Assembly (NCBI GenBank): GCA_021772845.1
Contig: JAJFLF010000332.1
Location: 1 to 7,467 of the forward strand
Direction of reading: 5' to 3'
From: Mariprofundus sp.
GTDB lineage: Bacteria > Pseudomonadota > Zetaproteobacteria > Mariprofundales > Mariprofundaceae
DNA: 7,467 bases
The notes beneath the pieces were generated by a model. It was not told the DNA's origin. It was given only the letters and a program-made list of their open reading frames with translations, and did not search any database. Below are positions 5,645-7,467 of this stretch, piece after piece (position 1 is the stretch's first letter; each line of letters begins with the position of its first letter). The translations under genes and the position numbers were made by a program.

Positions 5645-6308
5645 TTTGCATATCTTTGACCATGTGGTTCACTGCTTCGGTGATCGCAAAATTCAACACC
5701 TTGCCATTCAGGGTTGCGTCATATCCAGCCGTCCCACCAAAGCCAACGATCTCACGATTACTCATCTCATATTCACCAGCACCCTGAACGGAGTAAACAA
5801 TCTCAGATGTCACAACATCAACAATATTAAGAGATACCTTGGCATAGGCCGTCTGCTTTTTAGCTGAACCGAGAATACCGAACAGTTGGTGATCACCGGT
5901 AACCTTACGACCAAACTCCGTCACATCACCAGTGACAGTATACCTTGCACCAACCAGTTTCTGCGTTGCGCCTCGCAATGATGCTTCATGCTTTATCTGC
6001 TCAAGGTTTTCACGATCCATAACCTTAAAACGATTGGTTTGCTGCAAGTGTGTTTTCAGGATTGTCTTTGCCTGATTGCCTAGGCGATCCGTACCGGATG
6101 AAAACAGGCCTTGCTGATAATTCGAACGATTTTCAAACACACCAACAATCAGATCAACTTTATCAGCTGTTGAGGCTGTGTTGTATGTTTCAACAGTTTC
6201 CGGCGCAATAGCATGATGCCGCTCTGAAGCACAGCCCGTCAAAAAAACAGCCCCAAAACTGCATCCAAGTATCAAAAGTTTTTTTGCACCATGTAAATAG
6301 TTACTCAT
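5619..6308 (-). CDS. CsgG/HfaB family outer-membrane lipoprotein (NMB1164-like)
   Basis: A 229-residue lipoprotein of the CsgG/HfaB family. The signal peptide ends in VFLTGC with the lipidated cysteine at residue 26 and Ala at +2, consistent with delivery to the outer membrane. Family blocks: LIVGVFENRSNYQQG at about 53-67, RFKVMDRENLEQIKHE at 93-108, GARYTVTGDVTEFG at 120-133, SLNIVDVVTSEIVYSVQGAG at 159-178 and GYDATLNGKVLNFAITEAVN at 195-214. CsgG itself is a nonameric curli secretion pore; the two segments that line its pore fall around 133-157 and 178-197 here and are retained in length, so pore formation is possible but not shown. No curli genes are nearby. First gene of a tight three-gene operon; AGGGGA lies 4 nt before the ATG. 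It may form an envelope complex with the two following lipoproteins. Confidence 0.88.
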   Translation of the reverse strand: MSNYLHGAKKLLILGCSFGAVFLTGCASERHHAIAPETVETYNTASTADKVDLIVGVFENRSNYQQGLFSSGTDRLGNQAKTILKTHLQQTNRFKVMDRENLEQIKHEASLRGATQKLVGARYTVTGDVTEFGRKVTGDHQLFGILGSAKKQTAYAKVSLNIVDVVTSEIVYSVQGAGEYEMSNREIVGFGGTAGYDATLNGKVLNFAITEAVNHMVKDMQNGRWHVEL

Positions 6309-6359
6309 AACATCCCCTATTATTAACTCTTCTGAAAAAACATCTTATTCTTTCACAAT

Positions 6360-6370
6360 TACGGCCCGTA
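6360..6370. repeat. Short perfect palindrome TACGG-C-CCGTA
   Basis: TACGG and CCGTA flank a single C, about 50 bp upstream of the CsgG-like gene. It is a possible operator or just chance; an 11-bp odd palindrome alone is weak evidence. Confidence 0.25.
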
Positions 6371-6395
6371 TCTTAATGCGCCAGGAATTCATTTC

Positions 6396-6413
6396 ATCAT
6401 CAATATTGATGAT
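6396..6413. repeat. 18-bp perfect palindrome upstream of the lipoprotein operon
   Basis: ATCATCAATATTGATGAT is perfectly symmetric and centred about 95 bp upstream of the CsgG-like start codon, within the 220-bp gap between this operon and the VWA gene. It is A/T-rich, without a following T-run on the minus strand, so it fits a dimeric regulator's operator better than a terminator. I do not recognise the regulator. I saw no confident -35/-10 pair in the gap. Confidence 0.45.
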
Positions 6414-6528
6414 AAAACGTACTTTTTTTCATTTATTTTGAGAAACATGCAATTAATTTTCAGGATTTTTTAAGCACCGAACTTATTTCGAGGCTAATTA
6501 ACTGCATTCAAAGCACTCAGAACTGAAA

Positions 6529-7467
6529 TCATAGAGGCAAAGCGAGGAACGTTCCGCCATTTCGCTTGGTTACTTCCCGCATCAGAGTCGAGAAACGATT
6601 GGTGGCATAGTTGGACATAAATCCGACCGCATGAATCTTGGCCAGTTTTTTACCTGTGATTCTGTTGGTATTCAGAGTCGCCAGATTATTGATAACATCA
6701 TCATAGGATGAACCTGTATAATCATCTCCAAAAATATAGATCGACAATGATCGTCCGGGTTTCGCATATCGTTTGAGTGCAACTTCAAGACCTTCAACCG
6801 GGCTACTGTTGGAAGCGCTCTTCCATGCTCCGAACACCTTCATCACACCTTTTCGCCTGAACTTCGTGTCGGGAATCCACTTGCCCGCATAACTGGAAAT
6901 CAGGTGAATACCGTTATCATTCATAATCTGAAAGCCCTTCACCTTGGGGTGAATTTTCAAGACATTGAGTACCTCTTTGGATACGCGGTCCCAGATATTG
7001 ATCATACTACCCGAGGTGTCGACGATAAAGATGATGTAATCACTATCGACCGGGATACCACCGACTTCGGCATCTCTGACGGTTGATGAACTCGGTCTAA
7101 TCGAGGCGCGGCTGATAGACGATTGAACGAGAGACAGGCCTGCAAGATCACCATCAAGCTTTTCAAGTTCGCTGGTCTTATCGCCCAGATGTTTTTTCGC
7201 ATTCGCCTCAGAGCTCTGCAACAGGGTTTTGATCTGTTTCAGTCTGGCCAGCTCCTGCCGTTTTTTTGCCAGCTCCTGAGCAGTATTTTCCACACTGCCA
7301 TCGGCAGAGATCACCTGTTTCAACATCGCTTCCGTCGCAGCCAGATCGAATGTGGATGAATCTTCAAGTGGTTTAGATATCAGCACAAGAAGTACCACGG
7401 CAGCAAACGCGGAAGAGATAATATCTAAGAATGAGATGGTAAAAATCTCGAGGCTTTCTCTACGCCG
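6529..7467 (-). CDS. Membrane-anchored von Willebrand factor A domain protein (partial, N-terminus beyond right edge)
   Basis: 312 codons are visible with no in-frame ATG in the outermost 69 bp; the GTG at 7398 falls inside a membrane helix, so the true start lies just outside the window. Layout, numbered from the first visible codon: RRRES at 1-5, a single helix FLDIISSAFAAVVLLVLI at 13-30, a charged coiled-coil-like stretch about 60-110, a Ser-rich linker to about 130, then a VWA domain to the C-terminus. The metal-binding MIDAS motif VDTSGSM is at 149-155, with SNSSP at about 219-223 and FGDD at about 246-249 as likely further metal ligands. Positive residues before the helix predict a periplasmic VWA domain. 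The Asp in the helix resembles ExbD/TolR/MotB anchors, so a MotA/ExbB-type partner upstream is plausible but not visible. Target and partners are unknown. Confidence 0.85.
   Translation of the reverse strand, partial: RRRESLEIFTISFLDIISSAFAAVVLLVLISKPLEDSSTFDLAATEAMLKQVISADGSVENTAQELAKKRQELARLKQIKTLLQSSEANAKKHLGDKTSELEKLDGDLAGLSLVQSSISRASIRPSSSTVRDAEVGGIPVDSDYIIFIVDTSGSMINIWDRVSKEVLNVLKIHPKVKGFQIMNDNGIHLISSYAGKWIPDTKFRRKGVMKVFGAWKSASNSSPVEGLEVALKRYAKPGRSLSIYIFGDDYTGSSYDDVINNLATLNTNRITGKKLAKIHAVGFMSNYATNRFSTLMREVTKRNGGTFLALPL

Noticed and set aside
6309..6528. Promoter or terminator between the VWA gene and the lipoprotein operon
   Set aside because: I found no hexamer pair with acceptable spacing and no stem followed by a T-run on the minus strand; only the palindromes are reported.
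7396..7398. GTG as start codon of the VWA protein
   Set aside because: It lies in the middle of a membrane helix whose first half and preceding arginines are encoded upstream in the same open frame.

Overview
The window is an ordinary-looking stretch of a proteobacterial chromosome with moderate GC content. Three things point that way: a UbiE menaquinone/ubiquinone methyltransferase next to a UbiT-like SCP2 protein, a class II ribonucleotide reductase split in two as in Pseudomonas NrdJa/NrdJb, and a CsgG/DUF4810/DUF799 lipoprotein triad of the Neisseria NMB1164-1162 type. I cannot fix the genus from sequence alone; gamma-, beta- or zetaproteobacterial origin all remain possible.

Left part (1-1130, minus strand): quinone biosynthesis. 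ubiE is followed after 19 bp by the start of an SCP2-domain gene that runs off the left edge. Middle (1131-4560, plus strand): nucleotide reduction. A 229-bp divergent control region separates ubiE from nrdJa. It carries two perfect, inverted DnaA boxes, then two NrdR-like boxes exactly 32 bp apart overlapping a TTGACA...TACACT promoter. nrdJa holds the radical chemistry but no C-terminal reducing cysteines; nrdJb supplies a seven-cysteine tail. They are separated by 322 bp that contain an extended -10 promoter motif, an unrecognised 59-codon reading frame with its own ribosome binding site, and a hairpin just upstream of nrdJb. A hairpin with A- and T-tracts on both sides closes the region and can serve both converging transcription units.

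Right part (4611-7467, minus strand): cell envelope. Three overlapping genes encode outer-membrane-type lipoproteins (CsgG/HfaB-like, DUF4810, DUF799/GNA1162-like), reading leftwards. Upstream of them, after a 220-bp AT-rich gap with two perfect palindromes, is the distal part of a membrane-anchored von Willebrand factor A protein whose start lies beyond the right edge. Its N-terminal helix resembles the Asp-containing helix of ExbD/MotB-like proteins.

The most interesting points are the stacked DnaA/NrdR control of a class II reductase, the internal promoter plus small gene wedged between its two halves, and the VWA protein with a stator-like anchor. None is clearly a wholly new system.
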